Assembly: GCF_021917145.1 (NCBI RefSeq)
Contig: NC_061075.1
Span: 1,974,215 to 2,038,214 of the forward strand
Origin: Hypomesus transpacificus
Taxonomy: Eukaryota > Chordata > Actinopteri > Osmeriformes > Osmeridae
Direction: 5' to 3'
Length of the DNA stretch: 64,000 nucleotides
The notes beneath the pieces are model-generated. The model ran no database searches and was not told the origin of the DNA. It was given only the letters and a program-made list of their open reading frames with translations. Made by a program: the position numbers and the translations under genes. Of the stretch, positions 49,641 to 61,614 are shown piece by piece (position 1 is the first letter of the stretch; each line of letters begins with the position of its first letter).

Positions 49641-50071
49641 TCAACAAACGTTCATCAATATGTATGAAAATAGAACTTGAAATTGTGATTAATGCCTTTT
49701 CTGTCAAATGCTAGATCTTGAATTCTGTTAGATTTTGAATTCTAATAGACCTACAGTACCACAAAACACAATGAAATGTAATCAAGATGCTGTCTATGCT
49801 AGTAATTTTGTATGAAAACACAGTTCATTCACTATCCAACAATAAAGCACTTGGAACAATACATTTACAATACAAATACGAAACAGCTTGAACAAACTTC
49901 GCACACCTTTTTAGAACATTTCAACAAATCCAAACATCTTTTTTTGGGCCATAACTACAACACTCAATAACGTAACAATAAACATTCAACAACGCTTTTT
50001 TTTTTTGCGAGCTTTCAACCTTTCCTGTCTGACAGTGTAAGGCGAGGAGGCTCGGGTGCAGAGGTATGGAA

Positions 50072-53000
50072 CTACAGGTTGTAGGTCTGGCGGATGTTCA
50101 GGGTGTCCCGCAGCATCAGGTCTCGGAGTCGCCACAGTGCATCTGCCATCGTGTTGTGGGCACCCTTGCTCTTTAGCCAGTGCGACGGCAGTCTGCTCTC
50201 CTGCTCTCTAGTCAGGCGGACGTCTTTCTTCCGAGCTACTCAAGCGTGCACACACACACACAACACATGATTCCTACACAAATACATACTACCATGTCCC
50301 CCATCTCAACAATCTAATACACACATGCATGTCAGGGGGGAGGGGGAAGACAAACATCCATAGTGTACTCACGTTAGACAAGAAGATCCCACGTTTGAGC
50401 TCGATATTCGAGGGAGTAAGATCCCTGTCATGGAGGGAAAACTTACCAGAGAGGGTTTGGTCCCATTTGCTGATGGTGGAGGAGTCTGCTCTGAGTCCTT
50501 CGATGTACTTCAGGTAGGCCTCTGAGTGCAGAAGGCGCTGGGGTTTGGGTGGCGGGGACACAAACATGGGTGTGGAGGGCTGCTGGATGGCTGGCTGGCC
50601 CACCTGGCCCAGTCCTGGGTATGGTGGGGGGGCCTGCTGCCCTGCACCGACCATGCCCATCTGAGGACACAGAGCTGCCATTAGCACTGATACTCAAACT
50701 CATAGTAGTTATCGTTTGTCTTTCCCCAGGTACTGAATAAAACAATTGGGATGCATCATCGGAGTAGCTCAGAGGTTACCTGTCCTCCATAGGGATTCCC
50801 CCCTCCAGGAGCCCCAGCCATGACATTGACACCTGTTGGGAGGCATCCAGCATAGACAGTTACATAGACTTCTTAGCATAAGCCTCTACCCCTTCTCGTG
50901 GGATTGGGTAGTAGTAATTCTCTTATTAGACAAATCAGTACGCTAATGCCCAAGATTAGATTTAAGAGTGCGGTGGCATGGGCATTTGGAAATCCTCTCC
51001 ATCTCAATGATCTACACTGAAAGGCTAAGTTTGTCCGAGGTCTCTTAGGGTTAGATACAGCAAAGCTGTTGCATGGTGTCGTCGAAAGAAACGTTGCATT
51101 CCCAAAGACATCATATCAGCAAGCTAACGATAAAGCCGAGCCTCAGGTGAACCCCTGTGACCTCATCACCGAGGGACCTCAGCTCACTGTACAGGTAGCC
51201 CCTCCAGCAAATTAAGAGTGGCAGAAAGGAAGCAACTGCATGGCCTGTTGGGCGGGCCGGCGGCCGAGGGGAACGTTGCGCTTACCCTGGTATGGCATGC
51301 GAGGGAACGTGGGCATCCACGGCGGCAGGAGATGGTGGGGTGAAACAGGCGCCCCCATGTGATGCGGTGGCATGCCAAGTACCATGCCGTTACCAGAGCA
51401 CTGCAGGGCCATGGTGTGGGGCCTGTATGCACCCATCATGCCTTTATCAGCAGAGGAGCGGGCCGTGACGCCACACGTTAACCATGCAACTACAGTGACA
51501 GAAGTCATGCAGCGGTTAGACAGCATGCATTCACGTCTATATTTAGCGCTACAAGCAGAACAACACAGACAATACAAATCGGCTAAAGCAATTACACAGA
51601 GACGAGGAAACGTGAGCATGCACGTCGTTGGCAAGCACGTCTTAATCTTCACAAGCAGCCTATCACGATGACGCAGGCGACGTGAAATGCTTATGTCATG
51701 AGACGGGGGGCAGTGCACGGACATAAGAGGATTACACCCGAAGGAGTTCGAAGGTGGAGGAGGCGTCGGCAAATGAAAAGGGCATGCTAGCAGTTGAGCT
51801 TCTTATTCCAGCGTCCTCGTCTGCGAGGGGTTACCTGACACAGGCGTCATGCTGGGATTAAGCATCCCCATAGGGGTCGGGGGGGGCACCACCCCCATCA
51901 GCGCCCCTACTGGGGTACCTGCTCTTGGGGAAGCCTGCTGTTGGGCTGCCCTCTCTCGCTCCTGCTGCTCCGCTACTTTGGCTGCCCGCTCTGCAGAAAA
52001 AAAACACCACGCTTACTGACCGACCGACCGCATCCTACCGTACGAACAGTTTAGAAACGAGATCTCGCAATCCTAATGGGTTAAACGTGGCTTAGGGGCC
52101 AACGGTGTACAATGTATAATTTACATGACGTCATTTAACAGACACTCTTATCCAGAGCGACTTAGAGTAAGTACAGGGACTTTCCCCTGAGGCAAGTAGG
52201 GTGAAGCGCCTCGCCCAAGGACACAACGTCATTTAGCACGGCCGGGAATGGAACCGCTCAACCGTCTGACTATCATAAAGCAGGAAATCCACCCCACCTG
52301 AAGCTCTAGACCAAACCCTAACCCGTCCGGCTCTCACCCTCGTACTCGGCCTTCTTGGGAGCCTCCAGGTTCCTCCACTCCGTCCCCACGAGGCGACTCA
52401 GCTCCCCGAAGGAGAAGTCCGGGTGGCGGGCCTTGATGACCGCTCGCATCTCGCTGCTGAACAGGATGTAGCCGCTCATGTTGATCTTCCTCTTGGAGCC
52501 CTCCTTCTTGGACAAGCCTTTCATGGACTTCGGGGTCGACTGCAACCAGAGACGGGCGGCGACCGCATGACGGACAATTGGACACAAGGGATGATTGCGG
52601 AGCTGAAAGTCCAACAACACTACCACACGACATGAGATATTCCTCGCAAGAGTTTTTAGTCGTTCGTAATCAAAGATCACAAGCGTCAGCCTGCTGAAAC
52701 GAAACACTTATTTCGCAAAACACACCCTAACTAACTAGACTGAGTGTGGGCTGCGATATGGTCTGGAGTGATATGGGTTGAACAGAGCCCGTGCAGTATC
52801 CTACTCCGCTAACCTGCGGGGGGGTGTAGGGCATGATGTCCATCTCGCTGGACATGGGGGTCTGGATGTGTGGCAGGGACGCGTCCCCCAGGTCCCCCTC
52901 GTCCTCCCCCAGGTCTTCCAGCTCCTCGTCCGTCATGTCGGCAAACTTGGCCTCCAGCTCCTCGATCTTCCTGTCCAGCAGAGGAGACGGCTCCTTCTGG

Positions 53001-56000
53001 GGCACGATCAACTTCCTGTCGGGGCGGATCAGGGGGGGAGAGTGAAGTCGAGGTTTACACCTGAGAACTTATCTTTCAAAATGTTTTATAATAAAAGAAA
53101 TGATATCTCATTTTGAATCAGTCATTCATAAATCCCTTTTTGATTTGAAACACACACAATTTCCGACCTCCCCAAATGATGACCCCTCATCACCGTCAAT
53201 CTCACCGGAAATAGTAGATCTCATCCTCCACCACCTTCCCAGAGAGGGAGAAGCGCTTCAGGCCCTTGAACTTCTTCATCTGCTTGTCCGTCTCGATGTA
53301 GCGGCTCTCACACAGCAGCACGTCCTCCTCGGGGACTTCAGTCGGCCTGCACGACAGGTAGTCCTTGAAGGAGGACACTGCGCACTTTCCTGTGAGGTTT
53401 AGATACGTTGAACTTGGACATTATTGTTTTGAATGAATATATACAGTATTACTACTGTGTATATATATATACAATACATTATGTATAGAAAGAAACAGGA
53501 AATAAAAAAACAAATACAATTGCAGATCTACATCATCCCCTAAGCGTGTGACTCTACCTATGATACAGGTCATGGGGCACGCCTCCTCCAGGTTGCTAAG
53601 GAACACTTCCTTCTTATAGAACATCTTGGTGGGCTCATGTTCCGTCTCCTCTGGGTGGATGAAGATGGGCCCAAAGAAGTAGGCTGACCCATCCCGCACC
53701 CACATCTTCTCGATCCTGCTCAAGAGAAACAACCACAGAGTTTGACACCAGTGTTCTTATTCTGACCTTTTTCCCAGCGAACAATGTGTATTGACATTAC
53801 CTGCCCACACGGTGGCGCACTAGTCCATGGGAACGTATGTAGACGCAGTCTCCCACTTTGAGCCACGAGTCGTTGAAGCACAGTTGCTCGTAGTACTGGC
53901 AGCCCGGCTCCCCATTGGTCATGTCCATGGACACGTCCTCCCTCTCCTGCACAACCAATCACACGTATTCACTTCAGGTCATTCATCATGAGTAGAACCT
54001 TCAATAAGATTAAGTGAACTAAGTATGCTTAATCATGCACACATATTTACATTATAAATATATAGTATACATATATACACACACACAATATTTACTCGTT
54101 TGTACTATACATACCCTTTTTCTGTCCCGTTTCCCTGGCGTTGGAATAATATTGCTGGATTGAGCACAATTAGTCTATGAATCTTTCTCCAAATGGAACT
54201 CACCTTATCCACGACCGCATCTGCACTCTTGCCCTCCTCTTCTGCTATGTCCGAAGGCTTCTCATCTTCATGTTTTGGGGCAAACATAGAGGCAACACGA
54301 ACTACAGGCAACGGGATGTCACGAGGGGCAAACCTCACAGAGCTCACAGGCATGGTCCACATCTTGATCTTTTTGAAGGACTTGGTTTTGGCGGAGTAGC
54401 GGGATTCACAGACGTATACGTCTTCCGCTCTGAAGCCGTCGGGGTGAAGTTTGAAGTACTCCTGAGAGTTCACAAAACGTTTCACGTCAAACTAAGATTT
54501 TCAGGTGTTCTGTAGCAGGCACCTCAGACTGACAGAATTGGCCAACTGCCTCACCTTCACAAACATGACCACACATTTGCCCAGAATTTTGTTGACAGGA
54601 ACTTTGTTGTAGTAGTCACTTTTGAACACCTCCTTCTCCAAGAACTTGCGCGTAGCAAGATGAAATGTTTCATTTGGTCTGTAGAACCAGCAACCATAAA
54701 GCCATTTCTCACCTGTGACATTGGAAACACAATGTGATAAGCAATAGCAACAACCCAAGCTGGCTAGCTAAAGCACATACTACTTTGAAGCCAGGATGAT
54801 ATCAGTATAGCTACGGTTGTACGGCAGACACTCATACAGGTCTAGGGTGAGCTTATAGGAGGGACTAGGGGGATAGCATTGTAGCTAGCCAGTTCAAGAC
54901 CAAAGAGCCTATCAAACGAGCTACGCTAGCATTAGCATAACATGGCTGCCTGAGGATCAGGGAGCCCGGAGGGAGTCGACCTGCGTCGTCCTGCCACAGA
55001 CGCTCTATGCAGACGATGTGAGGCTGGAGGTTGGGCTCGGCAGGCTCCACATAGACGTAGTCTCCCACGTGGTACATGCTGTCCTTGAAGCTGCAGTCCT
55101 GGCTGTAGGTGCGCTGCAGGCCTGACTGCCACGGTCCGGCTGCAGGCTCCCCACTCTTCTCTGCCTCTGTGGGGATCCACACCACTATACTGTCACATCA
55201 CTTGTATTCTGCAGCCTGTATTAGGACATGATTTTAGGACGGTTATCGTTTCAAGCGGTTTGATGTTCTGGATCGCGCGTGAAGTCACTTCATTTTGCAT
55301 TTTCTAGGTCACGAATTATTCTGCCTGCCTGGTAAGGTTAATTATATATATATGTTTTTAAAGAATAGACAGCATACCTTTTTTCTCCTCCTCTCTCTTG
55401 ACCTTGTCCTCCTCCATCTCCTTGGGCAGCTTCTCCTTCTTCTCCTTCTCCACGTCGCTGTGCAGGTGTTTGGAGGTGTAGCTGAGGGCGGGGGACAGCA
55501 GGATCTCACCGTTCTTGCACAGCTCGTCTCGGATGCGGGTGAAGAACTGCTGCAACTCCACGGCGTCCTCGAAGATCTCAGAGTCCGTCCTGTGGGCGGG
55601 GCGGGCGACGTCACAACCAGGCTTTTCACAACCCCCAAAACTCAAACAAAATATTTAGTTTTTTTCCTCAACTTTTTGTTCTTTTTGACTATATTAACCA
55701 AGAATACCACAAAAGAAAATGGCCTCCCCATACCGGTGCATGCGCCTGGCTTTCTCCAGCACCTCAAACATGTGATCCTGGAACACGTCCAGCCTCTTGT
55801 AGCGCCCTCGGTCCACGTTGCCCCTGATGATCTCAAAGTTGAGCGCCGGCTTGTCGGGGCTGGCGGGATCCGCGGCCGGGATCTCGGCCAGCGAATCGCT
55901 ATAGCAACGGCCCTCGTCGTCCTGATGGCCGAGCACGGAGACGAAGAGGCTGCGGACGAGCTCCTGGATGAGGCGGGCCACGTCGGGCACGTGGGCGTCC

Positions 56001-59000
56001 TCGCCGCCCTCCAGGTCGCGCCGCGTCTCCAGCAGCACCCGGTGGAGCATCAGGGCGTCGCGGTAGATGAGCGACTCGGGCTCGTTGTAGGTGCAGGCGT
56101 TGTTGAACATCAGCACCAGGTCTTCCACCAGCGCGTCCACGTCCTGGTACTTGTTGGCCAGCATGTGGCTCTTGACCTTCTCCATGTCCACCGGCTTCTT
56201 GATGGCCACGTAGTAGTCGGGCAGCTCGGCCCGCGACGGCAGGCGCAAGAAGATGGTGCTGAGGCGGCGGCCGCGCTTGTCGGTGAAGTTCTTGACGGCC
56301 TCGTAGAGCTCGCTGAGCTTCTGCTGCAGGGGGGTCAGGTACTTGGACTTCTTTAAGGTGAGGCTGCTCTTTCCTGGAAGACAAGAGGAGACGTCTGGCC
56401 GTGCGTGTGTGCGTGTGCGCGTTCCAACACTCATGCCTTTCAGATACCTTCAATCAACATGTAACGCGGTATGTCCAGTATGTATAGGCTGCAAAGACAT
56501 GAATGGATGAATGAATAATACGTGAATAACAAACGGCAACATACTGATTTTAAGTTTGGGCGAGATCATATCGTCCTCGTCCAGCAGGGGGCCCAGTTCT
56601 CTCCACTTGTCCTTCAGTAACTTCTCCAGGATGTTTGCGTCGTTATAAACCTAAACCAAGACCAACATCAGTGGACAGGAGCACTGAGGTCCAAAGACTG
56701 TTGGTTATAATCCTTCAATATACTGTGAGGACCTCTATCACAGCTGACAAAATAAACGTAAACGTCATCCGGTGTTCTGATTGGACCGCTCACCTGGGAG
56801 CCCTCCTCGTTGTAGTGCCGTGCGTTGCGGAACATGAGCTTCAGGTCCTCCACCATGGAGTCCTCGCTCAGGTACTTGTCTGAGCGGATGTTGTGGTCGA
56901 TGATCCTCAGGTCCATGGGCTCCAGGATGATCTTGTAGTAGTCGGGGTAGTCCTTCTTGGAGGGCTTGACCATGAAGAGGTCACACAGCCTCCTGCCAGT
57001 GCCCATCTCGCGGGCTTCGATCACAGAGGAGTAGAGCGTCTTCATGCGGTTCTTCTTGGTGTTCTTCTTGTGGCTGGAAGTGATATGGGAGGCGTGAGGG
57101 TCTCGGGCTGTCCTGACGGATGATCATGTCGTCGTGGTGGATACGTACCTCTTCCTCTTGGTGCTGCTGGTGTCGGACATGGTGGAGGAGAGCATGCTGT
57201 CGCGGTCATCGTCCTCTCTCCCTAACAGTTCCTTTCTCTTCAGCTAAAGGACAAGTCGACACACACACACACAAATATTCAAACTCTCTGAGTACAGTAC
57301 AGCCGAGCTGTTTTCCCCCCTTTTTCCACCCATTTCAGGTGTCTCGAACCACGACCGACCTGCTGAATGTGCTGTAGTTTAAGCGCTCGCTTGTAGATGG
57401 AGGAATGGGGCACGTTGTACCGCTTGGCGTTCTCAAACATCAGCGAGAGGTCGGTGTCTATGTGCTCCACGCTCTCGTACTCGCTGTTCTTCATCTTGTT
57501 CCTGGGGGGCAAGAGGGGGCTCTCATGTTTGGAAAAGGAGGAGATAGAGACATGTCCTGTACAATCCATGTGGTAGTGCAAATATAGGCAATATCAATAA
57601 CAATACGGGACGTTCATCTGATAGATACTAAAATGCCTATAAACCCTAACTGATCCATCCTGATTTTTACCAGGCCTGGACAGATGAGAGTGGCCCTACC
57701 TGATCTGAAGCAGGCAGGTGGGCTGGCTGATCTGCTGGTAGTAGTCAGGGTAGTCTTTTCTGGAGGGCAGCTGGAGGAAGGGCTCGGAGATAAGCTGGCC
57801 CTGGCTGTTGCGGGCTCCGCGCACGGCTTCGTACAGCTGAAATATGGGGTTAGCTATGTCTATGTTGGAGTGAAGGCTCTCTGCTTCCGACTCCACCTCG
57901 TCATAGTGAACAGACCCTGAGAAAGTCACAGACAGACAGACCAGAAAGATATGTCATCTGAGAAAAAAACATCTTTAGCTGAGATTTTCTTCCAATGACG
58001 ATCCAATGGCAATTTCCATTGTAAAGAAACAGACAGACCAATGAGACTTACCAGAAAGTATCCCATCCTCATCACTCTCATACTGAAGAGCCATGGTGAT
58101 GGCTGAGAGGCGGTCTCCCTGGGTCGACCTTCTGTTCCTGACACACACAAAGATGTTACAGATGGTGTGAGGAGTCAGTGTGAGGTCATGTCCTTTAATA
58201 TTCACACGATGAGGCTACCTGATGCGAATGCTGGATTTGACTGGTTCTGCATGCTCCATCTCAGCCTTTCGTTGAGCAAAAATCTTTTTGATATTATTGG
58301 CATCCTGAAATACATGATAAATATAATGAGCAGTTTGACCTAAAGTGGTATCAATCAAGAATGATGTTCTTATTAAAGACTTTGTACCAATCAAGCTTAC
58401 CTTGAAAACTTGCGACCCAGGCTCATTGTATGTTTTGGCGTTCTTTACCAGGAGATCTATGTCTTTCCCCATGGCGTTAACACTTCTGTAGAGGCCCATC
58501 TGAGAAACAGCAACTATGTAAGCGATTAGTTCATAAACACGTTTGAAATAAAATGTGCCTAAAACACAGTCGGATCACTTCAGGCTTCAAAGACTTTGAT
58601 CCAATTTTCACAGTTAACTAAATCAATGTGCGGTAAAATATAAGTAATTATCCACGGAAACAAACCTGAATCCTCTGGGCGATGATTTTCAGGTCTATTG
58701 GATCCTTTATAATGGCATAATAGTCTGGGTATTGCTGTCATAAGCAGAACACTCATCAAACCTTGAGAGGAAGCTCAGTCAAACATGCAGATTGAGTAGG
58801 ACAGACAGAATGGTTCTTACTACTTTTGAGGGCAGTTTGTGGAACAGCTCGCTGACGAGTCGTCCTGTGGGCTCTGTGTAAGACACCACAGCGTCAAGCA
58901 GCTGTTCCAGTACCTCTTTCAGGCAGGTGGGGGCGTTCTGCAGGTCAAACACAATTACACTCAACTTAAGCTGCTCCAGCTACAAACTCTGCTTCAGTCC

Positions 59001-60176
59001 CGTGTGTCCCAGATCCAACGATCACCTCATCCTCATTTGAACCTCCCGGGTGGTCTTGTGCATCGTCTCCGTCCTCATCCTCTTCATCATAATCCCCTCG
59101 CTGGACAAACTCGTTCTTGGTGCGCAGGTAGAGGTCCCACAGCTTACAGGCCGCCCTGTACTCAGGAGTCTCAGGCTGCAGGAATAGAACACATCATAAA
59201 CTCGTGACTCGTGTTTGTTCAAGACCAAGCAAAAGTGATTTTTCAGGAACTGTCACTCACAGGCAAGGAAAACAGTCAGTGCATTGCCTGAAAATTGTGT
59301 TACATTTACATTACATTTAGTCATTTAGCAGACACTCTTATCCAGAGCGACTTACAGTAAGTACAGGGACATTCCCCCCGAGGTAAGTAGGGTCTTGCCC
59401 AAGGACACAACGTCATTTTATATGGCAGGGAATCGAACCAGCGACCTTCTGATTACTAGTCCGCTTCCCTAACCGTTCAACCACCTGACTCCATGTTGTT
59501 ATTCCATTGTTTTGTTGTCTACCTACGAGTCAGTCCCTTCACAACTGTGTGTACCTTGTAATATGTCTTTGCATTGTTGAAGAGGAGCTGGAAGTCAGCA
59601 GTAAGCTGCTCCACATCATCGTACTCCTCCATCTTTAGCTTCTGCTGGAGCTTCATCATGTCGATGGGCTGGGACACAACGTGGTAGTAGTCGGGTTGAT
59701 TTCTGTGGAGAGCAACAGGTCAAATTATGTTTCAAAATGACAAAGAAACTATAGAAATTATCTAGTAGATAATATGCCTTCTGTACCTTCTCTTAGGCGC
59801 TCGTATGAACAGCTCACATAACATCCGACCCTGGTCATCCTTATAGTCTCTTATTGTGTTGTACAGTTCATGGCAAACAGCAATCTGTTCACGAGCATTC
59901 AAATGACATAACAATACTAGATAACATACTGTTCATTATGTGAGAACACAAATTATGCAAAACACAAGGTTGGCCTTCTATAGATGACATTACTATATTT
60001 TTTACTTAAGAAGCTTAGTAACTGAAAGAACCTACGGGATCCACCGTAGGAATGTTTGAAGTTCTTCTCCTTTTTCGTCCCACTGAAGTCACTAAGGATG
60101 AAGGCTGGCCGTCGTCAAAGTCCCCTCCGCTCACACTACTGGAGGGGGACGTAGCCCTTCTCCGTTTGGAGGCCAT
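50072..60176 (-). CDS. pbrm1: Polybromo-1 (BAF180), PBAF subunit, complete, 29 coding exons
   Basis: The coding exons from the start are 60,036-60,176, 59,787-59,884, 59,555-59,702, 59,026-59,175, 58,821-58,937, 58,666-58,734, 58,401-58,499, 58,219-58,304, 58,052-58,137, 57,700-57,916, 57,360-57,501, 57,149-57,243, 56,794-57,073, 56,545-56,650, 55,734-56,373, 55,378-55,589, 54,981-55,166, 54,555-54,712, 54,204-54,461, 53,801-53,946, 53,558-53,715, 53,206-53,389, 52,814-53,015, 52,338-52,539, 51,835-51,990, 51,286-51,441, 50,780-50,832, 50,447-50,660 and 50,072-50,235. They give 1,640 aa. Six bromodomains (about 50-130, 190-300, 340-450, 485-590, 625-725, 760-870) show acetyl-lysine-pocket Asn-Tyr motifs such as [18 protein letters not shown] and [10 protein letters not shown]. 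Two BAH domains (about 920-1,035 and 1,115-1,230) and an HMG box (about 1,343-1,393) follow. A Pro/Gly/Met-rich linker leads to the conserved C-terminus ending NIRQTYNL. The protein targets the PBAF remodeller to acetylated nucleosomes. Exon 51,286-51,441 uses a weak AAAG acceptor and is the least certain. Confidence 0.97.
52117..52275 (-). mobile_element. tRNA-type fish SINE in a pbrm1 intron, copy 1
   Basis: Read on the minus strand the element has a degenerate tRNA-like head (GGTTCCATTCCC as B box) and the body motif TTGTGTCCTTGGGCGAGG. It ends with the tail GTCGCTCTGGATAAGAGTGT followed by CTGTTAAATGACG. It matches copy 2 closely apart from small indels. Confidence 0.8.
59301..59493 (-). 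mobile_element. tRNA-type fish SINE in a pbrm1 intron, copy 2
   Basis: On the minus strand the element starts GGAGTCAGGTGGTTGAACGG and has a tRNA B box GGTTCGATTCCC near 59,430. It continues TTGTGTCCTTGGGCAAG and ends in CTGGATAAGAGTGTCTGC and TAAATGTAATGTAAATGT. The CTGGATAAGAGYGTCTGCTAAATG tail is widespread in teleosts. The tRNA-like head is part of the SINE and should not be called as a tRNA gene. Confidence 0.88.
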
Positions 60177-60190
60177 GACTAAAACACCTG

Positions 60191-61614
60191 TAAAGAGGCG
60201 GATGTTTATAAAGATTCGACATGATTGATCAACAGACCTACTTCAGTTATGGTTTTGTAACTCAATGGCCATGCACATAACCATCATATTAACTGCAGCC
60301 AGGGATTGTAATAATCAGATTATTGGCTATATTAATTTTCTTTTCAACGTCATCATCACTTTCATTATTAAAATTAAAATGAATTTGAAAAGACATTCAA
60401 GTGCGGCTTATATGGGATTTGGGGCGGTTTCCACAACCGCCAGCTTCAACGCCACAGGCTCAGCATCCTTGCGTTTCCAGACAGGTTACTAACTAGCTAG
60501 CGTAGTAGCCGTTTATAAAGCAGTAAGCAAGCTAACTATAGCCCCAGCATCATCAGCCTAAAAATACTGATAGGTAAACAAAGACAGTCAAAACACTAAA
60601 TTGATAAATACACACCACGGTTGAGGGAATTTATCCCTGTTTGCTAAACAATAGTGTACCTTTTATATCTTAAATTATTTTATACGATTTGAGAAGGCTG
60701 GTTGATTTCAGAAAGATAAATACAAATTTAACAATAATATACCACACAGAAAGTCACTTCCGTATCCGTAAACACAACAATTTCACAATAAAAGGCCTAG
60801 TAGCATGAATTTACAAAATGTACTTATCGTTGCATAATCAAGTGTTGTTTTCATTAAAAAAACTTACGACAAATTACAGTAAAGTATACTTATAATATGT
60901 ACAATATGGTATACACTGACAGTGTGGGTTGATTTATAATAATGCGCAAAGGCTCAAAAACTCTCTTTCAGCATTACTGTCTCAAACTTCTATTTTGAAA
61001 ATAATTGAAGAAATTAAAATATTATTGCTGTTGACTTGCACAGACATTTTTCTCTGCACAAACGCAACTGCACTGCAGACCAGCATTGTACACAATCTTA
61101 ATTAATATTTCATATTTCACTACTTGTGTCCACTGATAATTAATAATAATCATCATTGCTATCATTTTCCACTGTAAACTAGAATAGGTTAGTGAAAGAT
61201 AGCTATAAGTGACTGAGTTTTGTTGGCATTCTTTGTTTGAGAAAAATTGTAAAATGCACACACAAAAAAACAAAAGTGCAATGTCAAATGAAATCGTTTT
61301 TTCATCCAATATGTATTGTTTCAATAATTAAAAAAGAAGAGGGTATTTTTGTTACATCGGTGTACATACAGCCAATAAAGTAATACAATATTTTGATAAT
61401 TGGGCCATTGCATCAGTTCAAGTAGTGATGATTTTTCTCAAGCGCGCATGAAACCTGGAAGCGGAAGTTCGAGCTTCACGTGGTTGTTTCGTTACTGCAT
61501 TCGAACACGCACAATTCATTTTTTCCTCCTATTGAAGTTAAATGCAACAGCCTCACAACCACAGCACTGAAAGTATAGAATTTCTTTGAACATTTTCACA
61601 TTTTTAGTACCAGA
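60191..61614. promoter_or_regulatory. Divergent pbrm1/wdr77 intergenic region
   Basis: pbrm1 (-) and wdr77 (+) start head to head about 1.4 kb apart. The pbrm1 ATG exon is preceded on the minus strand by a CTTTACAG acceptor at about 60,191, so a non-coding first exon lies further up, probably around 60,400-60,560. Near wdr77 there is an ETS-type GCGGAAGT at 61,461-61,468 and an E-box CACGTG at 61,477-61,482, both typical of housekeeping promoters. The middle (60,600-61,400) is AT-rich with nothing coding. Confidence 0.5.

Noticed and set aside
51442-51780. Extension of the pbrm1 exon at 51,286-51,441 into the long upstream open frame
   Set aside because: The upstream sequence does not match the family, and splicing [12 protein letters not shown] to MMGAYRP fits known polybromo proteins.
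55295-56356. 353-codon plus-strand frame
   Set aside because: It is antisense to the large bromodomain exon of pbrm1; GC-rich coding DNA often leaves the opposite strand open.
59420-59493. tRNA gene on the minus strand
   Set aside because: The B-box-like motif belongs to the tRNA-derived head of a SINE; the rest of the cloverleaf is degenerate.
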